Assembly (NCBI GenBank): GCA_024402135.1
Contig: JAKSJN010000012.1
Span: 1-64,000, forward strand
From: Bacteroidales bacterium
Lineage (GTDB): Bacteria > Bacteroidota > Bacteroidia > Bacteroidales > UBA932
DNA length: 64,000 nucleotides
Direction: 5' to 3'
Shown here: positions 46,178-55,066 of the stretch, piece by piece
Numbering within the stretch: position 1 is the first letter of the stretch
Layout: every line of letters begins with the position of its first letter
Made by a program: the position numbers and the translations under genes
Notes under the pieces: generated by a model
Told to the model about the DNA's origin: nothing
Seen by the model: only the letters and a program-made list of their open reading frames with translations
Database searches by the model: none

Positions 46178-46234
46178 TCCTGTCCCCGGAAGGGGCGATA
46201 ACACTGATTTTACCAATAACCAATCAATATTAAC

Positions 46235-47671
46235 ATGAGAAAGGTATTGTCATTCATGCTTGCGTTGGCTCTTGTCGCGTGCCAGAGCGTGCAGCAGAAT
46301 CCGATCCTGACCATTGAAGGAGGCCAGATCCAGGGCGTTGACACCGATATCGCCGGAGTCGTCGTCTATCGTGGTATCCCTTATGCGGCTCCACCTATCA
46401 AGGATCTGCGCTGGAAGGCTCCTCAGCCGGTCGTTCCATGGGACGGTGTCAAGGTCTGTGACGAGTTCGGTCACCCTGGATACCAGTCCGTGCATTACCC
46501 AGGTGGCTATACCACAGAATGGGGTTATGGCGCAGAGGCCCCTTACAGCGAAGACTGTCTCTATCTCAATGTCTGGACCAAGGAATCAGGCAATCCTGAC
46601 GCGAAGCTTCCTGTGGCTCTGTGGATCCATGGCGGCGGTTACCGCGAAGGATGGGGCTCTGAGCCTGAGTTTGACGGTCAGGAGTGGGCAGACAAGGACG
46701 TCGTCCTCGTTTCAATCAACTATCGTCTTGGAGTATTCGGATTCCTTACCCATCCTGAACTATCTGCAGAAAGTCCTCAGCATGTGTCAGGCAACTACGG
46801 TATCCTTGACCAGATCGAGTCCCTCAAGTGGATAAAGAAGAATATCGCACAGTTCGGTGGCGATCCGGATAATGTCATGGTATTCGGCCAGAGTGCCGGT
46901 GCCGGCAGCGTCAGGACTCTCTGTGCATCTCCTCTTACCCAGGGACTTTTCAACAAAGCTATCATCATGAGTGGCGGTGGACTGGTCAATGCAGTTGCTC
47001 CTCAGCACATCGGACCATTCTCGACACTTACTCTTGATGAGTCAGAGGCTGTCTCAAAGGAAATCTTCGACTGGGCAGGTCTCACTGACATAAAGAAGAT
47101 GCGTTCGGCCAGCACTGAGATGGTCTATTCCGTAGCCAATATGTACAATGCGGCTTCGGGCAAGCGTAACAGTTTGACTCTCATGCCTATGGTTGACGGA
47201 TATGTAATGAAGGAGAGTTTCGATGACGCAGCCGAGAACAATAACCTTCCTCATATCCCTTACATGATCGGATTCACTCTCAACGACATGGGCAGCATGG
47301 CTCCAGGCATCCTCGAGTTCTGCTACAACCGTGAATCTTTGGGTGACAAGGCGTGGGCATATCAGTTTGCCCGTCCTCTCCCTGATGACGGAAGTCAGCC
47401 AAACGTGCTCAAGGGCGCCTTCCATTCATCCGATCTCTGGTATGCATTCAAGTCACTCAAGCATTGCTGGCGTCCTTGGACAAAGGGCGACTGGGATCTT
47501 TCCGAGAAAATGCTCACTGCCTGGAGCAACTTCGCCAAGTATGGCGATCCTAATGGCGCTGCCGCTGGCGAGTGGACTGTATGTACCAAGGAAAACCCTG
47601 ATTTCATGCTCTTCAAGCTCGATGCAGGCGATGCCGAGAATTCAGAAATGGGTGAACCTATCAAACCGTAA
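46235..47671 (+). CDS. Type-B carboxylesterase lipoprotein (second copy)
   Basis: Exported alpha/beta-hydrolase of 478 aa. The signal peptide ends in the lipobox LALVAC (lipidated Cys near residue 16). Family marks are VVYRGIPYAAPP, SEDCLYLNVWT, LWIHGGGYREG and the nucleophile elbow FGQSAGAGS, with Gln in place of the usual Glu. Clearly related to the protein at 24233 but not a close copy by eye. It stands ahead of the unknown secreted protein and the GH43 gene with a 33-base gap, so a role in removing ester groups from plant glycans is possible. The substrate is not proven. Confidence 0.88.
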   Translation: MRKVLSFMLALALVACQSVQQNPILTIEGGQIQGVDTDIAGVVVYRGIPYAAPPIKDLRWKAPQPVVPWDGVKVCDEFGHPGYQSVHYPGGYTTEWGYGAEAPYSEDCLYLNVWTKESGNPDAKLPVALWIHGGGYREGWGSEPEFDGQEWADKDVVLVSINYRLGVFGFLTHPELSAESPQHVSGNYGILDQIESLKWIKKNIAQFGGDPDNVMVFGQSAGAGSVRTLCASPLTQGLFNKAIIMSGGGLVNAVAPQHIGPFSTLTLDESEAVSKEIFDWAGLTDIKKMRSASTEMVYSVANMYNAASGKRNSLTLMPMVDGYVMKESFDDAAENNNLPHIPYMIGFTLNDMGSMAPGILEFCYNRESLGDKAWAYQFARPLPDDGSQPNVLKGAFHSSDLWYAFKSLKHCWRPWTKGDWDLSEKMLTAWSNFAKYGDPNGAAAGEWTVCTKENPDFMLFKLDAGDAENSEMGEPIKP

Positions 47672-47704
47672 ACACTAACACTTTTATTTTTATAAAACCA
47701 CGTT

Positions 47705-48472
47705 ATGAATTTCATTAAAAGAACAACCATCCTCGCGGCTGGTCTCCTCTGCCTTGCAGGAGCTGCAAAGGCACAGGACTTCACCAACTCGAACTACTTC
47801 ACCCCAGTTACGGGTGACGTAGCAAGTCCAGACGCTAACGGCTTCATCGGCCGCTGGCTTCTTCTTGAGCCATTCGATTTTCCAAACGGCTCGAACACCG
47901 TTTTCGTGGATAGCTATATCCGCGAGACCTTCGCAAAGTTCTCAGACACCTATCTCGGTGGCGATCTTGCAAAGGTTCCTACAACCGGCAAGAAGGGAGA
48001 GGTAATCAAGTACAAGACTCAGTATGAGAAGGCTACCTTCAGAGGTTTCGGCGCTCCTCAGGCTCCTGAAATCGTAAAGGTTGACCGCAAGCTCAAGTGG
48101 CATGCTCTCGACAGCAAGCTCTTCAATGTAAAGCTTATGCGTTTCGCTTCTGACCTCAACCGTGACAAGTATGGTCTCGTATTCTGGGCTGTTACCGTTA
48201 TCGATGTACCAGAGGACATGACCGTAAGACTCGCAGTTGGTTCCAACTCAGCTTCTATGTGGTGGGTTGACGGTGAGGAGGCTCTTATCCTCTCAGGTGA
48301 CCGCCGTATGGTTGCAGACGACGGTATGTCGGCTCGCATGACCCTCACCAAGGGCAAGCACGTCCTCCGTGGCGCTGTCATCAATGGACCTGGTATGAGC
48401 GACTTCTGCGTTCGTTTCGTAGACGAGAACCTCAAGCCAGTAAAGAACTATACAATCAGCACAACCAAATAA
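47705..48472 (+). CDS. Exported protein of unknown function near GH43
   Basis: Protein of 255 aa with a signal peptide (about 1-24, ending AKA). The mature part begins with DFTNSNYFTP and has repeated aromatic and beta-rich segments: GRWLLLEPFDFPNGSN, FVDSYIRETF, KWHALDSKLFNVKLMRFA, GSNSASMWWVDGEEALIL and LRGAVINGPGMSDFCVRF. No catalytic motif that I recognise. From memory, similar segments occur in accessory modules linked to xylan-active esterases in Bacteroidota; not verified. It is placed 12 bases before the GH43 gene and uses the same biased codons. It could be a glycan-binding protein. Confidence 0.7.
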   Translation: MNFIKRTTILAAGLLCLAGAAKAQDFTNSNYFTPVTGDVASPDANGFIGRWLLLEPFDFPNGSNTVFVDSYIRETFAKFSDTYLGGDLAKVPTTGKKGEVIKYKTQYEKATFRGFGAPQAPEIVKVDRKLKWHALDSKLFNVKLMRFASDLNRDKYGLVFWAVTVIDVPEDMTVRLAVGSNSASMWWVDGEEALILSGDRRMVADDGMSARMTLTKGKHVLRGAVINGPGMSDFCVRFVDENLKPVKNYTISTTK

Positions 48473-48484
48473 TTCTGAAGTATC

Positions 48485-49948
48485 ATGAAAAACAGATCCA
48501 TCATTCTTTCAGCGGCAGTGCTGTTTGCAATGGCTTCCGCTTATGAGGCAAAGGCCCAGGTGGGCACTCCATACATCCACGACCCTTCTAACATCATGCT
48601 CTGCAACGGTAAGTACTATACTTACGGTACCGGCGGCGGCGGCCTTTGGTCACCAGACGGTTGGCATTGGTCAGCAATCGAGGCTCCAGAAGGCGTAAAC
48701 GCACGTCCAGGCGGTGGTGCAGCTCCAGATGCACTCAAGATCGGTGATCGTTATCTCATCGGTTACTCAGCTACCGGTGGCGGTCTTGGTGGTGGTCACG
48801 CAGGCCGTATCCTCACCATGTGGAACAATGACCTCGACCCTAACTCTAAGAACTTCGGTTACACCGAGGCTGTAGAGGTTGCTCATTCAGAGTTCGATGA
48901 GGATTGCGATGCTATCGATATCGGTCTCTTCCTCGATCCTACCACCGGCCGTATGTTTGCTACCTTCGGAACATACTTCGGATTCATCCGTCAGTGCGAG
49001 CTCGATCCTAAGACCGGCTACCGCAAGGAAGGCACCAAGGACCTCGACGTAGCTGTCGACTGCGAGGCTTCTGACATGATCTATCACAATGGTTGGTATT
49101 ATCTTCTTGGTACCCACGGTACCTGCTGTGACGGTGTAAACTCTACCTACAACATCGTAGTAGGACGTTCTCGCAATGTCAACGGACCATTCATCGACAA
49201 CGTTGGCCGTTCAATGATCGAGGGTGGCGGTAAGATGGTTGTTGCTGCTGGTTACGGCAAGACCGGTGCAGGTCACTTCGGCCGTTACATCGAGGAGGAA
49301 GGCATCGAGAAGATGTCATTCCACTGGGAGGCTGACTACGACCAGGGTGGCCGTAGCGTTCTCGCTATCCGTCCTCTCCTTTGGAAGAACGATTGGCCAG
49401 TTGCCGGCGAGCCTTTCTTCGAGGGTGTTTACGAGATCGAGTCAGTTCGTAGAGGTTATGCTCTTGAGCTTGCAGTAGACTTCCAGAGACAGAATGTTGC
49501 ACGTCCAATGCGTGGCAGCACCGATCCTATTCCTAACCCTTCATTCCAGAAGCTTGAGGAAGTTATCGGCACATGGCCAGCTGGCGATATCCCTGCAAGA
49601 ATCGGTGACTACATGTTCCGCCCTCACCAGAAGTGGTCTGTAGTTGCAGTTGACGAGGCAGGTGGTTACCTTGGCGCTCCTTACTACAAGATCGTTATCG
49701 AGGGAACCGAGCGTGCTCTTGCAGCTACCGCTGACCTCGAGGTCAAGACTGTAGAGAAGTACACCGGCGCTGACGAGCAGCTTTGGAGAATCGAGCAGTG
49801 CACCGATGGTACCTTCAGAATCATGCCTAAGGCTATCCCTGGCTGCAATGAGCCTCTTTGCCTCATCTCAGCTGGTGACAGCACCCCTTCACTCGGCAAG
49901 TTCGATTTCAACAGCGACAACTGCAAGTGGAACTTCTGCACCCGCTAA
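48485..49948 (+). CDS. GH43-like glycoside hydrolase with ricin-like C-terminal domain
   Basis: Exported glycosidase of 487 aa with a signal peptide (about 1-25). The five-bladed propeller of the GH43 clan is suggested by IHDPSNIMLCNGKYYTYGTG. The probable catalytic acids are Asp 33 (HDPS), Asp 145 (DAIDIG) and Glu 194 (CEASD), in the normal order base, pKa modulator, acid. The last 110 residues have RICIN-like repeats (DEQLWRIEQCTDGTFRI, CKWNF) that may bind sugar. Likely substrates are arabinan or arabinoxylan side chains. Codons are strongly biased, as in pckA and nifJ, suggesting high expression. No SusC/SusD genes are near. Confidence 0.87.
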   Translation: MKNRSIILSAAVLFAMASAYEAKAQVGTPYIHDPSNIMLCNGKYYTYGTGGGGLWSPDGWHWSAIEAPEGVNARPGGGAAPDALKIGDRYLIGYSATGGGLGGGHAGRILTMWNNDLDPNSKNFGYTEAVEVAHSEFDEDCDAIDIGLFLDPTTGRMFATFGTYFGFIRQCELDPKTGYRKEGTKDLDVAVDCEASDMIYHNGWYYLLGTHGTCCDGVNSTYNIVVGRSRNVNGPFIDNVGRSMIEGGGKMVVAAGYGKTGAGHFGRYIEEEGIEKMSFHWEADYDQGGRSVLAIRPLLWKNDWPVAGEPFFEGVYEIESVRRGYALELAVDFQRQNVARPMRGSTDPIPNPSFQKLEEVIGTWPAGDIPARIGDYMFRPHQKWSVVAVDEAGGYLGAPYYKIVIEGTERALAATADLEVKTVEKYTGADEQLWRIEQCTDGTFRIMPKAIPGCNEPLCLISAGDSTPSLGKFDFNSDNCKWNFCTR

Positions 49949-49970
49949 TCGGTTGCAATGAAATACCCAA

Positions 49971-50001
49971 AAGGGATGGCCATCCGGCCATCCCTTTTTT
50001 T
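49971..50001 (+). terminator. Terminator of the GH43 cluster
   Basis: A perfect 9-bp stem GGGATGGCC/GGCCATCCC with a 4-base loop and a run of seven T, 24 bases after the stop codon. Confidence 0.92.
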
Positions 50002-50046
50002 GTTGATGCCGGGTTTGTGCACCCGGTCTATGTCATCGTGTGAGGT

Positions 50047-50487
50047 TTATTCAGCAGTGACCTTCAGGTTCTTTTCCAGATGAACGATAGCGTTGGTAAG
50101 AAGGCTGTCGTTCCTGCAGGCTGCCATGATTATGCAGAGAACTCCTGGAAGAATCTCTATGCTCATCATGCGCATAGGAGAGTTGTCCTCGCAGAGAACC
50201 TCATAACCGATAGCTTCCTTTCCCTGGAAGTCCCAGACATACAATGGATCCTCGTCATCCTCGTCGTCTTCTCCAACGATGTCCAGGTATGAGTTGTATG
50301 CCTCCTGTTCTGCGTTGGAGCCTTCGGGCATAGGACCGACATAGATGTCCACAAGAGCTTTGTCCGACTGTGTCTTCTCGTCAGGCAGGAATGCCTGCAT
50401 ATGTGTGATTTCCTGACCTTCCTCAGTCAGAATCTCGCTTTCATTTGACCATCCTTTCGGGAGCGGCAGTGTTATTGAGTAACTCAT
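50047..50487 (-). CDS. Conserved-looking acidic protein of unknown function
   Basis: Cytoplasmic-looking protein of 146 aa without signal peptide or membrane helix. It starts MSYSITLPLPKGWSNESEIL and has a very acidic stretch (GEDDEDDEDP, near 72-81), then a hydrophobic C-terminal part (PGVLCIIMAACRNDSLLTN). It keeps a good codon bias and a promoter, so it looks like a real gene. I do not recognise a family. Its neighbours, GH43 (convergent) and an S9 peptidase (same strand, 88 bases upstream), give no clear hint. Confidence 0.7.
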   Translation of the reverse strand: MSYSITLPLPKGWSNESEILTEEGQEITHMQAFLPDEKTQSDKALVDIYVGPMPEGSNAEQEAYNSYLDIVGEDDEDDEDPLYVWDFQGKEAIGYEVLCEDNSPMRMMSIEILPGVLCIIMAACRNDSLLTNAIVHLEKNLKVTAE

Positions 50488-50516
50488 GCTTAAATGTATT
50501 AATCCGTCTTTGCTGA

Positions 50517-50524
50517 CAAATATA
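50517..50524 (-). promoter_or_regulatory. -7 element for the acidic hypothetical protein
   Basis: TATATTTG on the minus strand, 29 bases before the start at 50487. The nearest TTTG upstream is 23 bases away, slightly too far. Confidence 0.5.
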
Positions 50525-50575
50525 TGGTTAAATCATAAAAATATCAACAAAGACGGAATAAAATTATGTTAAACG

Positions 50576-52807
50576 TTATTTTATCCAGCGTTCAAGCCAG
50601 TTGAAGAACTCTCTGTTCCAGTAGAGGGTGTTCTGTGGCTGGAGAATCCAGTGATTCTCCTCAGGGAAAATGACAAGCTTTGAAGGTACTCCCATCATCT
50701 GGGCGGCGTTGAATGCAGCCATACCCTGCTCGTAAGGAATACGGTAGTCCATCATGCCGTGGAAGCAGAGGATAGGCGTATGCCATCTGGTGACCATTGA
50801 TGCCGGATCATTCGCATAGTGACGCTGTGCCTTTGGAGTTGACGCGTAAGGTGCTCCTGCCTGCTGGAGGCCTCCGAAGGTGATGCCGTCGCCGGCAGGG
50901 CCCTGTTGGCCTTCGGTGTACGCAAATTCAGTAAGTCCGCCGTTGTCCCAGTTTGCGAACCACATTTCTTCGGTGGTATACCACATCTGGGTCTCGTCGA
51001 AGATACCTGCATGCGCGATGAAGCAGTCATAGAGGTCACCATGGAGACCTTCAAGCATATATACAGAGAAACCACCGTAAGATGCACCTACACAGGCTAG
51101 CTTGTCTACGTATGGCTGGCTCTTGATGTATCGGCCGGCTACGAGATAGTCCTGCATGTTCAGACCGCAGTAGTCACCGCTGATCTGCTCTTTCCACTCT
51201 TGGCCGAACGCAGTCGTTCCACGGCGGTTAGGCATGATGACTACGTAACCCTGCTGGGCCATGAGACGGTAGCACCAGCGGTAGCTCCAGTCCTGGCTGT
51301 TGGTTCCCTGAGGTCCGCCGAGTACGATCTCGATGGCAGGGTACTGCTTGTTCTTGTCGAACTTTGGTGGATAGAGCACCCAGCACTGCATATCCTTGCC
51401 GTCAACGGTCTTGAGAATCACGCTCTCTGATGTTGGTTCGTCAAGCTGAGAAAGGATATGCTCATTCTCATGGCTGATCTGCTCGAAGGTAACGTTGCCG
51501 TCCTGGCCGACTGTGAGGCTGATGAGCTCAACAGGGAAGTTGAGTGCATAATAAGAGGCGTAGAGGGTACATGATCCGTCAGATGCCTTCATGGCGAATG
51601 GACTGAAGAAGTCGTATGCCCACTCATCCTTGGTGATCTGCTTTACATTGCCGTCCTGTCCTGCGCAGAAGACCTTCTGGGTGCCTTCTGCGAGTGCCTG
51701 GAAGATGATGTTTCCGTTCTCGTATGGATTCCAGAAGATGCCTGAGACATCATACTTGAAATCAGGGCAAAGGTCACGTACGTTGCTGAAGTTCATGCCG
51801 AATCCCTGGTTCTCTTCGCTGGTCGCAACATCGGCAACCATGAGGCTCTGGTGGTCTGCCTCATATCCATCTCGTGCCATTGAAACCCATGCAAGCTGAC
51901 TTCCATCAGGAGACCATACAGGGTCGGTGTCATATCCGCCATCGCCCTTTACTGTGACGGTCTGACCTGTGACTATGTCATAGACATAGATACCGCAGTT
52001 TGTAGAGAATGCATACTGCTTGCCCATGTGCTTGCGGCATGAATATGCAATGTGGCGACCGTCTGGCGCCCAGTCAAGCTGCTCTGCGCCACCGAAAGGC
52101 TCGGTTGGAAGCTCGTAAGGCTCCTCGCCGAGAATGTCTACGGAGTTCTCCGGGGTGATCATGCCATTCACCAGAGTTGCGACGTAGCTTCTTGGGGTCT
52201 CGGTAACCCAATGGTCCCAATGGCGGTACATCAGGTCTTCGGTGGCATATGCGTTGGCCTTGTCAAGCTTAGGGTCGGTGTCTACGGGCTGTACGAGCTT
52301 GCTGTTCTTGATGGTGCTGATGTAGATTACCTGAGTCTGGTCAGGAGAGAGCTTGAACTCGGAAATTCCTGAAGGAACGTCACTGAGCTGAACTCTCTTG
52401 CCGAGCTTGTTGCCCTGGAGCGGAGCCTGCCAGATCTGTCCTCCCTGGATGAAAAAGATACTCTTTCCGTCAGCAGCCCAGCGAGCGTTGCTGACACTCT
52501 TTGCATAGCGTGTGAGCTGGACGCGCTCGCTGCCGTCCACGTTGGCAAGGAAGAGGTTTCGGCATGAACGGTTCTCTTCGATCGAGGTGTAGCTCATTCC
52601 GTAAAGGATCTTCTCTCCGTCAGGGGAGATCTGAGGATCGCTGAGACGTCCGAATGCGAGAAGGGTCTCGGGAGTCATCACTCCGTCGGCAATCTTGATG
52701 TCTGAAGGGCCTATATAGCCCGCAGAAAGATCTGTCTTTGTACTCTGGTTGCAGCTCATGATTCCGAAAAGGCACACGAGTGCGCCCATGATTCTTGGAT
52801 GTTTCAT
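50576..52807 (-). CDS. S9 family prolyl oligopeptidase-like lipoprotein
   Basis: Exported serine peptidase of 743 aa (dipeptidyl peptidase IV / acylaminoacyl peptidase group). The signal peptide ends in a lipobox (FGIMSC, Cys near 19). The N-terminal part is a WD40-like beta-propeller (SDPQISPDGEKILY, DPVWSPDGSQLAWVS) and the C-terminal part the alpha/beta-hydrolase domain with nucleophile GASYGGF, Asp in HGMMDYRIP and His in EENHWI. The ATG at 52807 is chosen because it starts the signal peptide; the upstream in-frame extension lies inside recG. It follows recG by 13 bases and is probably cotranscribed. Confidence 0.93.
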   Translation of the reverse strand: MKHPRIMGALVCLFGIMSCNQSTKTDLSAGYIGPSDIKIADGVMTPETLLAFGRLSDPQISPDGEKILYGMSYTSIEENRSCRNLFLANVDGSERVQLTRYAKSVSNARWAADGKSIFFIQGGQIWQAPLQGNKLGKRVQLSDVPSGISEFKLSPDQTQVIYISTIKNSKLVQPVDTDPKLDKANAYATEDLMYRHWDHWVTETPRSYVATLVNGMITPENSVDILGEEPYELPTEPFGGAEQLDWAPDGRHIAYSCRKHMGKQYAFSTNCGIYVYDIVTGQTVTVKGDGGYDTDPVWSPDGSQLAWVSMARDGYEADHQSLMVADVATSEENQGFGMNFSNVRDLCPDFKYDVSGIFWNPYENGNIIFQALAEGTQKVFCAGQDGNVKQITKDEWAYDFFSPFAMKASDGSCTLYASYYALNFPVELISLTVGQDGNVTFEQISHENEHILSQLDEPTSESVILKTVDGKDMQCWVLYPPKFDKNKQYPAIEIVLGGPQGTNSQDWSYRWCYRLMAQQGYVVIMPNRRGTTAFGQEWKEQISGDYCGLNMQDYLVAGRYIKSQPYVDKLACVGASYGGFSVYMLEGLHGDLYDCFIAHAGIFDETQMWYTTEEMWFANWDNGGLTEFAYTEGQQGPAGDGITFGGLQQAGAPYASTPKAQRHYANDPASMVTRWHTPILCFHGMMDYRIPYEQGMAAFNAAQMMGVPSKLVIFPEENHWILQPQNTLYWNREFFNWLERWIK

Positions 52808-52820
52808 TATCTGTTTGTTA

Positions 52821-54998
52821 TTATGATATCTTGCTGTAGTCCTTGATGTTGTATTTGTCCTTGCGCAGCTCCCTGAGCAGCATCGCATTGTCCGGAGATT
52901 CAAGTGACGGATCTTTCTCCAGGATACTCTCAGCGTATTGGCGGGCCTGTGACAGAAGGATGCCGTCCTTGGCAAGTGACGCAATGTTCAGGCTTATAGG
53001 CAGACCGCTCTGCTGGGTGCCTTCCAGGTCTCCTGGCCCTCGCATCTTCATATCCTCTTCTGCGATCTCGAATCCATTTTCGGTCGCACACATGAGGTCA
53101 AGCCTTTTCTGCGATTCCTTGCTGATCTTGTTGTCCTTTACAAGGATGCAGAAGGCCTCGTCCGCACCTCGTCCGACGCGTCCTCGCAACTGGTGAAGCT
53201 GAGACAGGCCGAAGCGCTGGGCACTTTCAATGACCATCACGGATGCATTCGGCACATCTACACCTACCTCGATGACCGTAGTCGAAACCAGGATATGTGC
53301 GCGTCCGGCGGCAAATGCATCCATGTTGAAGTTCTTCTCGTCGTTTGTCTGCTGGCCATGGACTATGGCGACCTTGTAGTCCGGAAGCGGGAATTTGCTT
53401 ACGATGTCTTCATAACCCTGCTCCAGGCTCTCCAGCTCAAGCTTGTCGCTCTCGAAAATAAGAGGAAATACAATGAATGCCTGACGTCCCAGTGCGATCT
53501 GGTCGCGGACAAAACGGTACATGGCATTCTTCTTTCCCTGTCCGATCTGTATGGTCTGGACAGGTTTGCGGCCAGGAGGCAGTTCGTCGATGACGGACAC
53601 GTCAAGATCGCCGTACAGTGTCATGGCAAGCGTGCGGGGAATAGGAGTCGCTGTCATCACCAGCACGTGAGGAGGCGCACCGCAGCTGGTCTTGTTCCAA
53701 AGTTTCGCGCGCTGGTCCACGCCGAATCTGTGCTGCTCGTCTATTACGGCAAGTCCGAGATTCCTGAATATGACATTGTCCTCGATGAGGGCATGGGTTC
53801 CGATTATGATTCCTATGCTTCCGTCCTGGAGCCCGGCGTGTATCTCCCTGCGCGCTGCAGTTCCTGTGCTTCCGGTAAGGAGGGCGCATTTCACGTCCGT
53901 GTCCTTAAGGTACTTGCATACGTTCTTATAATGCTGCTGCGCCAGTACTTCCGTCGGAGCCATGATACAGCTCTGGTACCCGTTGCCGGATGCTATCAGG
54001 CAGCTGAGCACAGCGACCATGGTCTTGCCGGAACCTACGTCTCCCTGCAGGAGACGGTTCATCTGGCGGCCGCTCATCATGTCGGCACGAATCTCATGGA
54101 CGACCCGCTTCTGTGCTCCTGTAAGGTCGAAAGGCAGTCCCCGGTAGCATGCGTTGAATGCCTCTCCGACTCTAGGCATGGCGATGCCGTTTTCGGCTCG
54201 GCTGCGGACATACTTCTGTTTCAGCAGGGACAGCTGAAGGAAGAAGAGCTCCTCGAATTTCAGTCTGCGGCTTGCCTTTTCCAGCGCTTCGGGGCTCTCG
54301 GGAAAATGAATGTTTCTTACGGCCCAGGCGAGGTTTGGAAGATTGTTGTCGCGTATGACATAGTCAGGGAGTGTCTCACGCATCTCAGGAAGACCCAGAT
54401 TGAGAGCGGCTGCCATTATCCTGGTCATCGCCTTGCCGGTTATTCCGCTATCCTTGAGCTTTTCGGTACTGTTGTATACTCCTGTCATGCCTGCTCCAGC
54501 GGTCATGTTGCCCGCCTGGGGAGGATCGTCAACCTCGGGGTGGACCATGTTGAGGTATCCGTTGTAAGCCTGAGGTTTGCCGAAGAACAGGAACATCCTG
54601 CCTGGACGCAGTCTCTCGTAATTCCACTTGATGCCCTTGAAGAAGACCATCTCCATTACGCCGGTAGCGTCCGCTATCATTATGGAGAGCCTCTTGGCGG
54701 CATTCATCCTTAGATCTGCCGATGCCTTCTGGAGCACTCCCTGGGCGTTCTCCTTCAGTATTACCGATCCTTTGGGTCCATAAAGTGTGACTTCGGTGAT
54801 GCGGCCGATGACCTGGACATATGCCATGGATGAAGTTACGTGGGCGATGGGAAATACCGTGCTCCGGTCTATGTATCGGAACGGATAGAATTGAAGCAGC
54901 TGACCTACAGTCGATATGCCCAGCTCGCGCTCAAGCAGTCCGGCCCTCTTAGGCCCGACTCCGCTGATAAACTGAATGCTGCTGTCCAATGCTCCCAT
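52821..54998 (-). CDS. recG: ATP-dependent DNA helicase RecG
   Basis: Branch-migrating helicase that reverses stalled forks and acts on Holliday junctions, 725 aa. The N-terminal wedge domain is an OB fold (VIGRITEVTLYGPKG region). The helicase core has Walker A GDVGSGKTMVA, motif II DEQHRFGVDQR, the TATPIPRT motif, and the end motif GRVGRGADEAFC, followed by the TRG-region segment MRGPGDLEGTQQSGLP. The start at 54998 fits the promoter at 55020-55027. It leads the recG-S9 peptidase pair. Confidence 0.96.
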   Translation of the reverse strand: MGALDSSIQFISGVGPKRAGLLERELGISTVGQLLQFYPFRYIDRSTVFPIAHVTSSMAYVQVIGRITEVTLYGPKGSVILKENAQGVLQKASADLRMNAAKRLSIMIADATGVMEMVFFKGIKWNYERLRPGRMFLFFGKPQAYNGYLNMVHPEVDDPPQAGNMTAGAGMTGVYNSTEKLKDSGITGKAMTRIMAAALNLGLPEMRETLPDYVIRDNNLPNLAWAVRNIHFPESPEALEKASRRLKFEELFFLQLSLLKQKYVRSRAENGIAMPRVGEAFNACYRGLPFDLTGAQKRVVHEIRADMMSGRQMNRLLQGDVGSGKTMVAVLSCLIASGNGYQSCIMAPTEVLAQQHYKNVCKYLKDTDVKCALLTGSTGTAARREIHAGLQDGSIGIIIGTHALIEDNVIFRNLGLAVIDEQHRFGVDQRAKLWNKTSCGAPPHVLVMTATPIPRTLAMTLYGDLDVSVIDELPPGRKPVQTIQIGQGKKNAMYRFVRDQIALGRQAFIVFPLIFESDKLELESLEQGYEDIVSKFPLPDYKVAIVHGQQTNDEKNFNMDAFAAGRAHILVSTTVIEVGVDVPNASVMVIESAQRFGLSQLHQLRGRVGRGADEAFCILVKDNKISKESQKRLDLMCATENGFEIAEEDMKMRGPGDLEGTQQSGLPISLNIASLAKDGILLSQARQYAESILEKDPSLESPDNAMLLRELRKDKYNIKDYSKIS

Positions 54999-55019
54999 TT
55001 CTATCTCCGTACTTGTACG

Positions 55020-55027
55020 CAAAGATA
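55020..55027 (-). promoter_or_regulatory. -7 element for recG
   Basis: TATCTTTG on the minus strand, 21 bases before the start at 54998. It supports that start over an in-frame TTG at 55022 inside the promoter. Confidence 0.6.
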
Positions 55028-55040
55028 CTCTATCTTTTGC

Positions 55041-55048
55041 TATATTTG
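55041..55048 (+). promoter_or_regulatory. -7 element for the PepC-like gene
   Basis: TATATTTG, 18 bases before the ATG at 55067. It lies 13 bases from the opposing recG box, so the two promoters occupy the same DNA. Confidence 0.6.
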
Positions 55049-55066
55049 TGGAAAACTCAGTACCGA

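Noticed and set aside
46178-46234. Terminator between purT and the esterase gene
   Set aside because: There is only a 4-bp CCCC/GGGG stem with no T run, which is too weak to claim.
53193-54713. 506-aa plus-strand frame opposite recG
   Set aside because: recG is unmistakable on the minus strand; this frame is Cys/His/Val-rich, as shadows of such genes are, and has no recognised domain.
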